Positions 51,749 through 63,939 of a stretch of DNA of 64,000 nt are shown one piece after another. The notes beneath the pieces are model-generated. The model worked only from the letters and a program-made list of their open reading frames with translations, had not been told where the DNA came from and did no database searches. The DNA lies in assembly GCF_000418325.1 (NCBI RefSeq), contig NC_021658.1:7950001-8014000 (forward strand), read 5' to 3'. This DNA comes from Sorangium cellulosum So0157-2. GTDB lineage: Bacteria; Myxococcota_A; Polyangia; Polyangiales; Polyangiaceae. Within the stretch, counting starts at the first letter, position 1. The number at the start of each line of letters is the position of its first letter. The position numbers and the translations under genes were made by a program.

Positions 51749-52534
51749 GCCCCCGCCCGCGTAGCCCGCGGGCCACGCGGCCGGCACGAGGCCGCCGTCG
51801 ACGATGATGTCCTGGCCCGTGACGAACGAGGCCTTGTCGCTGAGGAGGAACGCGACCGCCGCGGCCACCTCTCCCGGCTTGCCGACGCGGTTCATGGCGT
51901 GGAGCGACGAGGCGAAGGCGCGCCCCTGGGGATCGTCGAGGCGCCAGCCCGCCGTGGCCATCTCCGACTCGATGATACCGGGGCTCACCGTGTTGATGCG
52001 GATGCCCTTCTGCGCGACCTCGACCGCGGCGCCGCGCGAGAGCGCGACGAGGCCGGCCTTGGACGCGGCGTAGGCCGACAGCCCGGGAAAGGAGCGCGAC
52101 GCGGCCACCGAGGCGCAGTTGACGATGGAGCCACCGCCCCCCGCGAGCATGGCCTTGATCTGGTACTTCATGCACCAGAAGGCGCCGCGGAGGTTCGTGT
52201 CCAGGAACTGGTCGTAGGCCTCGTTGCTCATCTCGACGAACGGCGCCAGAAAGCCGACCCCGGCGTTGTTGAAGCTGCCGTCGAGGCGGCCATACGTGGA
52301 GACGGCGGCGTCCACGAGCGCCTCGATGTCGCGCTCGACGCGCATGTCGGCCGTGACCCAGGTGATCTCTCCGCCGCGGTCCTTGACGGCGGCCACGAGG
52401 TCGCGCCCTTGCGCCTCGCGCCGCGCGCTCGCGACGACCTTCGCGCCCTCGGCCGCGAGCGCGACGGCCGTCTCCCTGCCGATGCCCGCGCTCGCGCCCG
52501 TGACGATGACGACCTTGTCTTTCAAAGCTCCCAT
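51746..52534 (-). CDS. Short-chain dehydrogenase/reductase
   Basis: A 262-residue NAD(P)-dependent oxidoreductase of the classical SDR family. The cofactor motif is TGASAGIG (12-19), NNAG is at 89-92, and the catalytic residues are S142, Y155 and K159 (YAASK). The C-terminal motif for the family (RINTVSPGIIES, about 184-195) is present. The substrate cannot be told. The ATG at 52534 is preferred; GAGAGG lies nine bases upstream, while the alternative start three codons earlier is too close to it. Confidence 0.94.
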   Translation of the reverse strand: MGALKDKVVIVTGASAGIGRETAVALAAEGAKVVASARREAQGRDLVAAVKDRGGEITWVTADMRVERDIEALVDAAVSTYGRLDGSFNNAGVGFLAPFVEMSNEAYDQFLDTNLRGAFWCMKYQIKAMLAGGGGSIVNCASVAASRSFPGLSAYAASKAGLVALSRGAAVEVAQKGIRINTVSPGIIESEMATAGWRLDDPQGRAFASSLHAMNRVGKPGEVAAAVAFLLSDKASFVTGQDIIVDGGLVPAAWPAGYAGGG

Positions 52535-52856
52535 GCCGCACATCCTCTCGCGAAGGTGATCGACGCCGCCGTGATCGGCTCCGGCGCTCGCCATGCCGAG
52601 ATAAAAGAAGAACAACCGCCCTCGCGCACCTCGGGCGCCGCCGTGCGCGCAGAGCGGGCCGCGACGATGCCAAGGACGCGGTGAAAAGGGAAGCCATTCC
52701 AGCGTTCTGCGCGATGTCCAGCGGTGCGCGACGCGCGGCGCGCGCGCGGATGTGGGGCGCGCAACCTCTGCTTTGGGGCTCGTCTCCCCGGCGGACGGCG
52801 GGTAGGGTCCGGCCGTCCTGAAGGAGGGACGACGCACCGCCACGCGCCGTCGGCCG

Positions 52857-53096
52857 GCAAGGTGGATGTCTTCAACCTGACGATCGATGGCCCGGAGCGG
52901 AATTACTTCGCTGAGGGCCTGCTGGTCCACAACAAATCGTGATCGGACTGCGATCTGGATGGGTAACCAAGCGCTGGACTGCCGCGACGACCTTCCGTCG
53001 GTGCATCCGTGAGCAGAGGAGGTGTGCGGCGACGGCCTGGACAACAACGGTGATGGCATCACGTGCGGCGATGAGCCCCGGCGCACGCACACCTGA
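52857..53096 (+). pseudogene. Relic of a Hint-domain (intein-like) exported protein gene
   Basis: One frame reads VFNLTIDGPERNYFAEGLLV followed by HNKS and a stop (52940-52942). This is the C-terminal block of Hint/intein-like domains, which end in a beta strand then VHN. About 75 bases on, another frame reads EEVCGDGLDNNGDGITCGDE (53016-53075), a pattern found in myxobacterial surface proteins after such domains. The N-terminal Hint block (Cys, Thr-x-x-His) is absent, and the two parts are in different frames with stops between, so this is a broken remnant. Confidence 0.5.
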
Positions 53097-53193
53097 CCGC
53101 GCGTGACCCACATCACACGACACATCGCATCTCGCGCGCGCCGAGCCGCTGCGCGGGCTGCGCGGAGCGCGCCCGGCGGGGGCGGAGTTGGGC

Positions 53194-53199
53194 TATAGG
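53194..53199 (+). promoter_or_regulatory. Candidate -10 element TATAGG, leaderless start
   Basis: TATAGG ends 9 bases before the ATG at 53209, without Shine-Dalgarno sequence. Confidence 0.4.
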
Positions 53200-53208
53200 C
53201 CTGCGCCC

Positions 53209-54153
53209 ATGAACCGACCTCGCCTCGTCGCCGGCGCGCTCTTCCTGGCCGGCCACCTCTTCGCGCTCGGTTGCAGCGCCCCCAAGCCGGAGCCCGAGAT
53301 CGCCTCCTCGGCCCACCAGAGCGGCTACGCCGAGCGTTACCCGGCCGAGCTCCAGGCCACGGCCACGTCGTTCAGCGAGCGCGAGGACCTCGCGAAGCGC
53401 GCCACGGGCCAGTTCCAGGGCTACCCGGGCGAGCTCAAGAAGCCGGACTGGAAGGTGGCCGTCGAGGTCATCGAGCAGGCGGACGCGGCGGGCAAGAGCT
53501 ACGACTACGTCGAGCGCCTGCGCGTCGTGAACGGCGCCATGGAGTTCTTCAACGAGAACCAGGAGGAGCTCACCCGCAAGGTGAGCGGCGCCGCGCAGTA
53601 CGTCGTCAAGCAGAAGGGGTGCGACGCCGACGTCACCGGCGCCACCGCGCACGCGCTCGAGGAGGGCGTCGCGCGCCAGCTCGAGGAGTACGTCCGCGAT
53701 CGCAACGAGGCGCACCGCACCATCGAGCGCCACCGCGCCTCGCTCGGCAAGGAGAACGCCGCCACGCTCGAGCGGCAGGCCGACGCCGTGAGCTTCGCGA
53801 GCTACACCGTCCACATCGACATGGTCGAGCACAAGCTCCGGCTCCGCCGGATGCTCGAGGAGATCGAGGCGATCAAGGCGTCGATCGACGAGGCCGTGGC
53901 CGCGGAGCGCGCGTTCCAGGCCTCGGGCCGGCGCACCGACGAGGAGAAGAAGGCGTCGGACGAGCGCATCGAGGAGCTCGGGCGCAGCAAGGCGATGCTC
54001 GACTCGTCCGCGACCCAGGTGAAGGAGATCGACGCGACGATGGAGGAGCGCATCGCCGCGGCCCAGAAGGGCTACCGCGAGGCGCTGGACCGCCTCATCG
54101 CCACGCTCCGCAAGAACGGCGGCCTGCCCGAGGCGCCCCCGCGCGAGGGGTGA
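53209..54153 (+). CDS. Lipoprotein with long coiled coil
   Basis: A 314-residue lipoprotein. The signal has a hydrophobic core (LVAGALFLAGHLFALG) and lipobox ALGC, with Cys at about 22. The rest is almost entirely helical and charged; residues about 150-290 show heptad-like Leu/Ile spacing (EHKLRLRRMLEEIEAIKASI, then DERIEELGRSKAML), so an elongated coiled coil is expected, facing the periplasm. No enzyme motif. A TATAGG hexamer ends 9 bases before the ATG. The gene ends about 100 bases before a large hairpin, and the next gene is convergent. Confidence 0.8.
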   Translation: MNRPRLVAGALFLAGHLFALGCSAPKPEPEIASSAHQSGYAERYPAELQATATSFSEREDLAKRATGQFQGYPGELKKPDWKVAVEVIEQADAAGKSYDYVERLRVVNGAMEFFNENQEELTRKVSGAAQYVVKQKGCDADVTGATAHALEEGVARQLEEYVRDRNEAHRTIERHRASLGKENAATLERQADAVSFASYTVHIDMVEHKLRLRRMLEEIEAIKASIDEAVAAERAFQASGRRTDEEKKASDERIEELGRSKAMLDSSATQVKEIDATMEERIAAAQKGYREALDRLIATLRKNGGLPEAPPREG

Positions 54154-54253
54154 TCGCGCGCCGCCTCCCCCGCCCGGGAGGCGGCACGGCGGGGGCCTGG
54201 TACCGCGGGTCAGGACTACCGCCAGGGATCTGCCTCGCGAGCGAACAGAATTT

Positions 54254-54324
54254 CAACGCAAAGGCGCAAAGGCGCAAAGACGCAAAAAAGATTTGTATTT
54301 TTGCGCCTTTGCGCCTTTGCGTTG
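54254..54324. terminator. 25-bp perfect inverted repeat made of GCAAAGGC octamers
   Basis: The arm at 54254-54278 is the exact reverse complement of 54300-54324, with a 21-base AT-rich loop. The arms consist of an 8-bp unit, GCAAAGGC. The element lies between the stop codons of two convergent genes (54153 and 54375) and has an A-run then a T-run in its loop side, so it is a good candidate for a bidirectional terminator. Read in frame it gives the spurious peptide pattern AKAQRRKDAKK, which I recall from unrelated bacterial genomes. Confidence 0.75.
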
Positions 54325-54374
54325 GACCCTCTCTCTGGATCCCTGGCCGAACGCCTGGTGGGTGGAACTAGCCG

Positions 54375-56105
54375 CTACTTCCGGCGGCCCGCGCCGGGCT
54401 GCGCGCGCTTGCGCGCCTTGGCGGGCGCGGCGGCGCCGGCCGCGCGCGGGGCGGCCGTCGCCCCGCTCCCCTCCGGCCGCGCCAGCATCGCCTGGAGCGC
54501 CCGGATCTGCGCGGCGCTCGAGACGAACCGCGAGCGCTGCGCGCCCCTCGCCCCCTCGACCGCGCCGTCGGGCAGCGTCGGGAGCTCGTCCAGGAGCGCG
54601 CGGTAGGTCGCCGTCGGCTCGGCCCCGAGCGCGCGCTCGATCCGATCGAGCTTGCCGCGCGAGCGCCACGGCTTGCCCGCGTCGGCGTCCGCCGCGAGCC
54701 CCGCGGCCACGCGCTCGATCTCCCGGGCCGCCTGCGCGTCGGGCTGGCCGGCGACCAGCCCGGCCAGCGCCTTCCGGAGCGCGCCGGCGGCGAAGAGCAC
54801 CACCTCGTGGTGCAGGAGGTGCCACCCGGCCATGAACATCTTCACCGCGTCGTGCTCGGTCATCGCCGACGCGAGCTCGTCCGCGCCCGGCTTCTTGCGC
54901 CCCGCGCGCTCTCCGAGGAGGCGCTCGAGCCCGAGGCTGCAGGTGCAGAGCACGGCCTCGGCCGCCTCGAACGGCCGGAACGCGCGGCCGTCGTGGCTGC
55001 ACCCGGAGATGAGGACGTTCACGAGGTAGCTCAGCTCCAGGAGCCGCTTCCCGTAGAGCTCCGCGTCGCGCGCCATCACCTCGCGGATCGCCGACGTGAA
55101 CAGGAGGTCTTCCCCCTCGCGCGGCGCGCCGGCCGTGAGGAGCCGCGCCTCGGCCGCGGGCGGCACGATGTCCGCCTCGCGCAGCACCTCGAGGAAGCTC
55201 TGGAGGTCCTCCGCGGCCGGCGCGCCCTTCTCCACGCCGGAATCCGGCCGCCGGGCCGCCGCGGCTGGGGGCCGCGCCTTCGCCGCCGCCGCCCGGAAAT
55301 GCGCGCGCGTGACGGCATCGTACGTCCGGGATCCGAGGATCTCGTCGAGCGGCGTGACCCGCGCCAGGTTCAGGAAGCTCACGGCCGCGGACGGCGCGAC
55401 GAACCCCTCCTGCTCGCGCCGGTCCTCCCGCTCCGCGGCGACGTCGGACTCCAGCATCTCCTCGGACGTGAGGACGTCGTAGAGCCCGCCGGACTCCTCG
55501 ATGATCTCGGTGGAGATGGCGCAGCACCGCTCGAGCAGCGCCCGCAGGAGCGCGTGGTGCTCCCTGTCGAGCTCGACAAGGACCTGAAGGATGGGATCCC
55601 AGCTCCGGTGGTCCTTGGCGATGATGCGGAACTCCTCGAACTCCTGGTACAGGCAGCTCTCGAGCGCCTTGTCCACGAGATCGTCGTCGTCCGAGCGCTC
55701 CGAGCTCGACATCTGCATGGCGAGCCCCTCGATGTCGATCACGAGCACGTGCTTGCACAGCGCCATCGTGACGAAATCCTCGTCGAGCTCGGCGATCTTC
55801 CGCGCCGCGAACGCCTCGCCGGCCTCAAGCATCACCTCGAGCCAGAGGGCGAACCGATCCGCGTCGAACGCCTCGTCCTTGCCCGGGCGCTCGCTGCGCC
55901 ACAGGTCCTCGTCGAAGATCCCCTTGAGCTGCTCGGTCGTCGCGAGCGCGACGATCTCCCCCGCGTCCTCCAGGCCGATGTGGTGGATCAGCCGGGTGAG
56001 GACCGGCGCCTCCAGCCCCTGCACGAGCCGCACGAGATCCGGCTGCTCGAGGAGCTTCGCCACCAGGTGGCGAGGACGGGTCGACTTGGCGAGCGCATTC
56101 GTCAT
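54375..56105 (-). CDS. DUF6178 family protein
   Basis: A 576-residue soluble protein that I assign to the DUF6178 family from its start (ARxLVAKLLEQPDLVRLVQ pattern) and its acidic helical segments DEDFVTMALCKHVLVIDIE (about 105-123) and IIAKDHRSWDPILQVLVELD (about 168-187). Nearly all helical, with several Cys but no metal motif. Function unknown. Residues about 555-576 form a basic Ala/Lys/Arg tail. The ATG at 56105 has GGGAGGT at suitable distance. The stop of the large kinase/ATPase gene upstream is 53 bases before it, so the two are probably one operon. Confidence 0.8.
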   Translation of the reverse strand: MTNALAKSTRPRHLVAKLLEQPDLVRLVQGLEAPVLTRLIHHIGLEDAGEIVALATTEQLKGIFDEDLWRSERPGKDEAFDADRFALWLEVMLEAGEAFAARKIAELDEDFVTMALCKHVLVIDIEGLAMQMSSSERSDDDDLVDKALESCLYQEFEEFRIIAKDHRSWDPILQVLVELDREHHALLRALLERCCAISTEIIEESGGLYDVLTSEEMLESDVAAEREDRREQEGFVAPSAAVSFLNLARVTPLDEILGSRTYDAVTRAHFRAAAAKARPPAAAARRPDSGVEKGAPAAEDLQSFLEVLREADIVPPAAEARLLTAGAPREGEDLLFTSAIREVMARDAELYGKRLLELSYLVNVLISGCSHDGRAFRPFEAAEAVLCTCSLGLERLLGERAGRKKPGADELASAMTEHDAVKMFMAGWHLLHHEVVLFAAGALRKALAGLVAGQPDAQAAREIERVAAGLAADADAGKPWRSRGKLDRIERALGAEPTATYRALLDELPTLPDGAVEGARGAQRSRFVSSAAQIRALQAMLARPEGSGATAAPRAAGAAAPAKARKRAQPGAGRRK

Positions 56106-56157
56106 ATCGAGTCTCACCTCCCGCGCGGTGCTCCACGAGGAGCACGCGAACCTTTGC

Positions 56158-60033
<3,876 letters not shown>

Positions 60034-60467
60034 CTCGGCTCCCCGTGTTACCTGAGATCTCGCATGAGCTTGCTTACAACGTGAGTAGACGAACTCGGCG
60101 CCGATCGCCAGCGAGTCCGCCCGGAGCGGCCGGGCACGGCGACACGTCGGCGGCCTCGACCGCGCACACTGTAATGTAGCAAACGCAACCCACCCGGGCA
60201 CGGGCGGCGCGCCGTGCCGTGCGGGGTGGAGCGCCCGCGCGCCGGTCGCGGCAGGCGGGCGCTACCCCGGAGGCGCCCCCGCGGGCTCGTCCGGCGCGCG
60301 CTGCCCTGTCGCCTTGGCGGGGCGGCGCGCCGTTGGGTTGACCGGGCATTTTCACCACAGCGGGGCAAAACGTCCTATCGGCGTCGCGCGCGTCGCGGAG
60401 GAGCATCGCTTTCGTTATGGCGGCCTGGACTCGAATGCATGGCATGCAGCGTGCTGGCCTGAAGCGT
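60034..60467. other. Gene-free stretch between divergent genes
   Basis: I see no gene here; the open frames are Arg/Gly/Pro-rich. A less GC-rich part at 60165-60190 (CACTGTAATGTAGCAAACGC) may contribute to a promoter. Confidence 0.4.
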
Positions 60468-60646
60468 ATGAAGGCGAAGCTGTCCAAGAAGCAAAAGAGG
60501 AAGCTCGACAAGCTCGGTCGAAGACGATCGGCGCCGCCGCGGAGAGCCTGCTGAAGGGCGCGCTGAAGCGCGCGGCGGCGCGCCCGCTGAGGCGTCCTGG
60601 CGCGGGCTTGCACGAGCGTCTCGCGCCTGGCGCTCTCCTGGGGTAG
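60468..60646 (+). pseudogene. Possible small basic protein split by a frameshift
   Basis: From ATG 60468 one frame gives MKAKLSKKQKRKLDKLGRRR and soon meets a stop (60552). The neighbouring frame continues naturally with KTIGAAAESLLKGALKRAAA to a stop at 60646. Joined, they would make a 55-60 residue Lys/Arg-rich peptide. Weak evidence only. Confidence 0.25.
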
Positions 60647-60649
60647 GTT
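60644..60649 (+). promoter_or_regulatory. Candidate -10 element TAGGTT, leaderless start
   Basis: TAGGTT ends 9 bases before the ATG at 60659, and no Shine-Dalgarno sequence is present. Confidence 0.4.
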
Positions 60650-60658
60650 CCGCCGTCG

Positions 60659-61483
60659 ATGGACACCCGAACTTACTTTCAGGGCAAGAGCGTCCTCGTG
60701 ACGGGCGGCTCGAGCGGCATCGGCCTGTCGTTCGCGCGGCTCGTGGCGGGCTACGGCGCGGCGGTGACGCTCGTCGCGCGCCGCCGGGCCCTCCTCGACG
60801 AGGCGGCGGTGGGCATCCGGCGGGAGCACCCGTCGGCGCGGGTCGACGTCCTGGAGCTCGACGTCAGCCGGGCGGAGGACGTCGCGCGCGCCGTGGACTC
60901 GCTGCTCGCCGAGCGCCCGATCGATCACCTCGTGAACAACGCGGGCGCCGTGATGCCGGGGCGGTTCCTCGAGCTGCCGGTCGAGGAGTTCCGCGGCATG
61001 ATGGACGTGAACTTCTTCGGCGCCGTGCACCTGTGCAAGGCGGTGCTGCCGGCGATGGTGGCCCGCGGGAGCGGCCATGTGCTCAACGTCTCGTCGCTGG
61101 CGGGCGTGATCGGCATCTACGGCTACACGCCGTACGCCGCGAGCAAGTTCGCGCTGATCGGCTTCTCGCAGGCGCTGCGCGCGGAGATGTGGCCGCACGG
61201 CGTCCGGGTGAGCGTGTGCATGCCGCCCGACACCGACACGCCGCAGCTCGCGTTCGAGAACCGGTACAAGCCCGCGGAGACCAAGGCCATCGCGGGCAAC
61301 GTGAAGACGCTGGAGCCGGACGCGGTGGCGCGCAGCATGGCCGACGGCATGGCGCGCGGGCGGTTCGAGATCTACCCCGACGTCGGCTCGCGCGTGAGCG
61401 CGATCGCGCAGGGGGTGCTCCCGGGCGTGGTCCGCTGGGTCTGCGACAGCGCGCAGCGGAAGGCCGGCCCGGCCGCGGGCTGA
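60659..61483 (+). CDS. SDR resembling 3-ketodihydrosphingosine reductase
   Basis: A 274-residue SDR. The cofactor motif is TGGSSGIG (15-22), NNAG is at 93-96, and the catalytic set is Ser145 or Ser146, Y159 and K163. The stretch PPDTDTPQLAFENRYKP (189-205) is the part I associate with eukaryotic 3-ketosphinganine reductases, including the acidic PPDTDTP loop. In sphingolipid synthesis that enzyme reduces 3-ketosphinganine with NADPH. Myxobacteria of this group are known to make sphingolipids, so the role fits, but no other pathway gene is in view. There is no membrane helix. The stop codon starts a tandem repeat. Confidence 0.83.
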   Translation: MDTRTYFQGKSVLVTGGSSGIGLSFARLVAGYGAAVTLVARRRALLDEAAVGIRREHPSARVDVLELDVSRAEDVARAVDSLLAERPIDHLVNNAGAVMPGRFLELPVEEFRGMMDVNFFGAVHLCKAVLPAMVARGSGHVLNVSSLAGVIGIYGYTPYAASKFALIGFSQALRAEMWPHGVRVSVCMPPDTDTPQLAFENRYKPAETKAIAGNVKTLEPDAVARSMADGMARGRFEIYPDVGSRVSAIAQGVLPGVVRWVCDSAQRKAGPAAG

Positions 61484-61592
61484 GCGCTCCCGGCCGGCGG
61501 CGCCGGGCTCGGCCGCTGGCTGAGCGCTCCGGCGGCGCGCGGGGCTCGGCCGCCCGCTGAGCGCTCCCGGCCGGCGGCGCGGGGGCTCGGCC
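61480..61592. repeat. Tandem repeat of 37-40 bp, three copies, over a stop codon
   Basis: Units beginning CTGAGCGCTCC start at 61480, 61520 and 61557 and each ends GGCTCGGCCGC. The TGA of the first unit is the stop codon of the sphinganine-reductase-like gene. Confidence 0.85.
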
Positions 61593-61769
61593 GCCGCCGC
61601 TCCCTTCGACACTCCTTATCGTCCACGCATCGGGTGCGCGGCGAGGCGCATCGTCTGCGTCCCGGGCTCTTCCGGCGCCGCGCCGAGCGCGACCGCGCGC
61701 GGGGCGGCGAGAGGCACGCTCGTTGCGACTCGGTCGAGAGCCAACAAGGACATGTCACGGGAGGAAGCC

Positions 61770-62450
61770 ATGGAATCGAATCCTTCGAGCACATCGGCCG
61801 CGACCAGGCCGTTCAACGTTCTGGCGGCGGTGGATCTCTCGCCGGCGAGCCGGGGCGTGCTCCTCCGGGCGCTGTGGCTGGCGAACGCGGAGGAGACCGG
61901 CGGCGAGGTGCACGTCGTGGCGGTGGCGGACAGCGGCCGGGAGATGCTGGGCCTGCAGGGCCTCGCCAAGACCTCGAGCGCGGCCGACGCCGCGGCCCGG
62001 CTCCAGGAGCTCGCGACGAGCGTCGCCAACGAGTTCGCGGTGCCGCCGCGCTCCCCGCACGTCGAGCGCGTGGTCACGCACCTGCTCACGGGCGATCCGG
62101 CCCGGGAGATCGTCTGGCTCGCCGCGCACGTCGACGCGGATCTCATCGTGATGGGGACGCACGGGCGCACCGGCGTGAAGCGCGTGCTGCTCGGCTCGGT
62201 CGCCGAGCGCGTGGTGCGGACCGCGGGGTGTCCCGTGTGCGTGGTCCGGGACAAGCACCACGACGACTCGTGGCGTATTCCGGAGATCGAGCCGCCCTGC
62301 CCCGACTGCCTCGCGGAGCGCAACCGGACCGGCGGAGCGAGCCTGTGGTGCGCGCGCCACAAGGGGCATGTCCACGCGCACGTCTACTCGGGCGCCGAGA
62401 CGACGAGGACGGTGCGCCGCGCGATGAGGCCCTGGGGGTTCTCGACCTGA
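61770..62450 (+). CDS. Universal stress protein with Cys/His-rich C-terminal tail
   Basis: A 226-residue protein. The UspA domain runs from about 15 to 160 with the ATP-binding features VDLS (21-24) and GTHGRTGVKRVLLGS (129-143). The end TAGCPVCVVR (151-160) is normal for the family. The extra 65 residues are unusual: C177-x2-C180, C194 and His 197, 200, 202 and 204 could hold a metal such as zinc. The USP domain binds ATP or AMP and acts in stress survival; the tail's role is unknown. Of two in-frame ATGs, the one at 61770 is chosen because GGGAGGA stands five bases upstream; the ATG at 61752 lies before that site. Confidence 0.87.
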   Translation: MESNPSSTSAATRPFNVLAAVDLSPASRGVLLRALWLANAEETGGEVHVVAVADSGREMLGLQGLAKTSSAADAAARLQELATSVANEFAVPPRSPHVERVVTHLLTGDPAREIVWLAAHVDADLIVMGTHGRTGVKRVLLGSVAERVVRTAGCPVCVVRDKHHDDSWRIPEIEPPCPDCLAERNRTGGASLWCARHKGHVHAHVYSGAETTRTVRRAMRPWGFST

Positions 62451-62598
62451 CGTTGCGTGCCGCGCGCAGAGACCGTGTGAAAAGCGTCGACGAGGCCGGC
62501 GTTCCGGCGGGCTCGCGTGCGATGGCATCGGGTACGTGCCGGCCGCCCGCCGAGCGAGCGCTGCGGCGCCGCCCGGCACGCGCCAGCTACGTCGCCAG

Positions 62599-63930
62599 CT
62601 ACGTAATGAGCGGACCTCTACACCACGAAGCGCGGCCGACCGACGTCACATTCATGCCGATCGCCCGGGCAATGCTGAGATAAACGTCGTTGTGATTGCG
62701 CCCGCCGGCGTCGAGCAGGCGCCCGGTCTTCCAAGCGCCTCCACAGCTGCCGGCGACCACGAAAGGTGCGTGCTGGGGAGGGTGGTCGGTCTCGGCGAAG
62801 TTCTGGGCGGAGCCCAGCTGGCTGCTGCCGTTCTGGGTCGAAAGGACCGCTGCGGTGTTGTCGAGCAGCGAGAACTGGCCGTCGGAGAAGCTCTTCAGCT
62901 TCTCGATGAAATAGCGAAACTCTTGCGCGAAATATGCCTGGAGCCGAATGATCTGCTGTCCCGGAGCGCGGTCTGGATCGCCGTGCGAGACGGAGTGCCA
63001 GGCCGAGATATCGATGTCACCGAACTTGATGGCTTCGTTGTTTTCGCCACCGCCCCACATCATGGATGCCACGCGAGTGACGTTGCAGGCGAAAGCCATC
63101 GCCATGATATCGAGATACAGCCGGCTGTGCTCCGGCATATCGTTCATCATGGTGTCCTTGCTCAGCAGCGGCGCCGCGAGCTTCGAGCACGAGTTCGAAG
63201 GCATGTCTGTGGGGATGCTGCCGCCGACATCGCGTTCGAGCGTGCGCAGCGACTCGAGGTAGAAGTCCATCTTGGTGGCTTCCTCCGGCCCGAGACGCCC
63301 GCGGAAGGACTGGACGTCCTCCTTGATGAAGTCGAGCACGCTCTGGCGGCGGAGCAGCGCCTGCTCGGCGGCGCTCGGCGTGTTCATGGGCGTGCCGTTG
63401 CCCGGCGCGGGAGCACCCCCGCTGATGCGGTCGGCGACGCGCTGATACGCAGCCAGCGGGTTTTTCACGCTGGGGATGAACCTGCCATCGACCTGAGACA
63501 GTCCGGGGATGACGCCGCCGTCGCCGGACGTCTGTCCGACCGCGATCTCCAGCGATGCCAGCGGGGTCGTGTCCTTGAGGAACTTGGCGAACTCCTGATC
63601 GATGCTGGTCGGCGCGCCGAGGCCGAACACCGAAAACGACGCCGAGCGGTGCGCGTTACCGGGGTCGCGCGCGAGCGTCAGGTTCTTGAACACCAGGATG
63701 TCGTTGCGCACCGCTTCGAGCGGCGCCATGTGCGGCTTGAGGACGAAGTCCTTTTCGCCTCCGGTCGGCTCCGATTGATACTGAGAGCCATTCGCGTAGC
63801 CGAACATGGCGACGCGCGTGATTCGCGGAGCGGTCTGGGCGTAGACGTTGTCGAACAGCCCAGAACAGAAAACGGTTCCGTAGCCGAGGCCACGGAGCAT
63901 CGTACGCCGGGAAAACTTTACGTTGCGCAT
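62599..63930 (-). CDS. DUF1552 family protein, Tat-exported
   Basis: A 443-residue exported protein of the DUF1552 family. The N-terminus carries a twin-arginine signal (FSRRTMLRGLG, RR at 8-9), so it should fold, probably with a bound cofactor, before export. Characteristic segments include NDILVFKNLTLARDPGNAHR (about 77-96), MWGGGENNE and WHSVSHG (about 293-325), and NFAETDHPPQHAPFVVAGS (about 385-403). The family is found in planctomycetes and myxobacteria next to DUF1592/1588/1585 cytochrome-like proteins; its function is unknown. The base composition is visibly less GC-rich than the rest of the window. The end of such a partner gene lies nine bases before this start. Confidence 0.9.
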   Translation of the reverse strand: MRNVKFSRRTMLRGLGYGTVFCSGLFDNVYAQTAPRITRVAMFGYANGSQYQSEPTGGEKDFVLKPHMAPLEAVRNDILVFKNLTLARDPGNAHRSASFSVFGLGAPTSIDQEFAKFLKDTTPLASLEIAVGQTSGDGGVIPGLSQVDGRFIPSVKNPLAAYQRVADRISGGAPAPGNGTPMNTPSAAEQALLRRQSVLDFIKEDVQSFRGRLGPEEATKMDFYLESLRTLERDVGGSIPTDMPSNSCSKLAAPLLSKDTMMNDMPEHSRLYLDIMAMAFACNVTRVASMMWGGGENNEAIKFGDIDISAWHSVSHGDPDRAPGQQIIRLQAYFAQEFRYFIEKLKSFSDGQFSLLDNTAAVLSTQNGSSQLGSAQNFAETDHPPQHAPFVVAGSCGGAWKTGRLLDAGGRNHNDVYLSIARAIGMNVTSVGRASWCRGPLIT

Positions 63931-63939
63931 GGCGAGCTC

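Larger units (their letters stand above)
52535..53208. other. Interval with a decayed gene relic
   Basis: Apart from the relic at 52857-53096 and the promoter just before 53209, I see no gene here. Confidence 0.5.

Noticed and set aside
54241..54371. Extension of the coiled-coil lipoprotein or DUF6178 frames into the AKAQRRKDAKK-like peptide
   Set aside because: This peptide is the read-through of the octamer inverted repeat, beyond a proper stop codon.
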